In this document: positions 7,071 through 7,492 of the stretch, piece after piece
Layout: each line of letters begins with the position of its first letter
Numbering within the stretch: the first letter of the stretch is position 1
DNA from: Olsenella sp.
Lineage (GTDB): Bacteria; Actinomycetota; Coriobacteriia; Coriobacteriales; Atopobiaceae
NCBI GenBank assembly: GCA_015062715.1
Contig: SUUD01000092.1
Location: forward strand, 1 to 7,492
Direction: 5' to 3'
DNA: 7,492 bases
Made by a program: the position numbers and the translations under genes
The notes under the pieces: model-generated
What the model was told of the DNA's origin: nothing
What the model saw: the letters and a program-made list of their open reading frames with translations, nothing else
The model's database searches: none

Positions 7071-7492
7071 ATGCTAGCGAGTCTCGACATACCGCCCATC
7101 GTCCGCCTGCTGCTGAGGGTGCTCCCTCCCGCCATGGGCGTCATCGTGCTCGTCGCGTCGCTGCTGCGCCATCGTGACTCCTACCCCAGCTCCTCGCGTT
7201 CGACGCGCTACTGGGTCATCCTCTACATCGCCCTGCTCTCGGTGGCCGCGGTGAGCTGCGTCACGGGCGTCGTGCGCGCCGACACCCTCGCCGTGCTCGC
7301 GTTCTCGCTCGTCACCACCCTTGCCGGTCTGCTCGTGTCATCCCGTAACGAGCTGCTCGACCTTGTCGACGACCTTCCGACCGCCCGGCGCATGGCATGG
7401 CGGTCGACCCTGCGCGTGGCCGCGTTCTCCAACGCCGTCGGCATGTCCTACCTGGCGCTCGAGATTCCCTGGAACACCTACGGGGTGCCCAC
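7071..7492 (+). CDS. Membrane protein, N-terminal 140 residues (3' end outside window), function unknown
   Basis: The frame from ATG 7071 stays open to the window end. The visible part has hydrophobic segments at about 16-32, 47-67, 72-90 and 113-130, joined by basic loops (RHRDSYPSSSRSTR near 33-46; TARRMAWRSTLR near 104-115). It resembles the preceding protein: VIVLVASLLRH here against VILLVIATLRH there, then a gapless 53-residue block (T45-D97 here, T39-D91 there) with 15 identities, including W, C, G, D and the ending R-x-[DE]-L-[IL]-D. The gene begins 39 bases after the preceding stop and in the same frame. No Shine-Dalgarno lies at normal distance (GGGG ends 17 bases upstream), so the start is less certain. 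The true function may sit in the missing C-terminal part, for example an extracytoplasmic or signalling domain. Confidence 0.7.
   Translation, partial: MLASLDIPPIVRLLLRVLPPAMGVIVLVASLLRHRDSYPSSSRSTRYWVILYIALLSVAAVSCVTGVVRADTLAVLAFSLVTTLAGLLVSSRNELLDLVDDLPTARRMAWRSTLRVAAFSNAVGMSYLALEIPWNTYGVP

Noticed and set aside
6129..7492. The two membrane genes as one gene interrupted by the TAG at 7029-7031 (same frame)
   Set aside because: The first protein ends in a typical acidic tail and the second restarts with a sequence similar to the first's N terminus, which fits tandem duplication better than a nonsense mutation or read-through.

Overview
The window is GC-rich, gene-dense bacterial chromosome. 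It carries a class II fumarase, a short bacterial malic enzyme, a free methionine-(R)-sulfoxide reductase, and a serC-serA serine-biosynthesis pair whose SerA is the short, single-ACT-domain type seen in Firmicutes and Coriobacteriia. GC content, strong Shine-Dalgarno sites and this protein flavour suggest a high-GC anaerobic actinobacterium, probably Coriobacteriia (Olsenella/Atopobium/Collinsella-like). That placement is inference from protein style, not from a marker gene. No mobile element, CRISPR array, tRNA or rRNA was seen.

Layout. (1) Positions 2-502, plus strand: the C-terminal part of a PAP2-type membrane phosphatase, entering from outside the window. (2) Positions 3520 down to 509, minus strand: a compact three-gene run fumC - malic enzyme - msrC. 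The fumC stop and malic-enzyme GTG start share one base, and 10 bases separate malic enzyme from msrC. msrC converges on the PAP2 gene with only 6 bases between stops. (3) Positions 3521-3753: a 233-base divergent control region between fumC and serC. It holds candidate -10 elements on both strands, a 10-base motif repeated in inverted orientation at both promoters, and a small hairpin in the serC leader. (4) Positions 3754-6031, plus strand: serC and serA, 10 bases apart, the second gene's ribosome site overlapping the first gene's stop. (5) Positions 6057-6102: a long hairpin with a short T run, probably the serCA terminator. (6) Positions 6129-7492, plus strand: two multi-spanning membrane proteins of unknown function. 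The second is cut by the window end, and the two appear to be diverged tandem paralogues.

Functionally, the minus-strand genes convert fumarate to malate to pyruvate with release of CO2 and reduced nicotinamide cofactor, followed by a thioredoxin-dependent methionine-sulfoxide repair enzyme. The plus-strand pair makes phosphoserine from 3-phosphoglycerate; no serB phosphatase is present in the window. The points most worth a second look are the tandem membrane-protein paralogues, the shared motif at the divergent promoters, and a SerA that lacks the usual catalytic glutamate at the aligned position.
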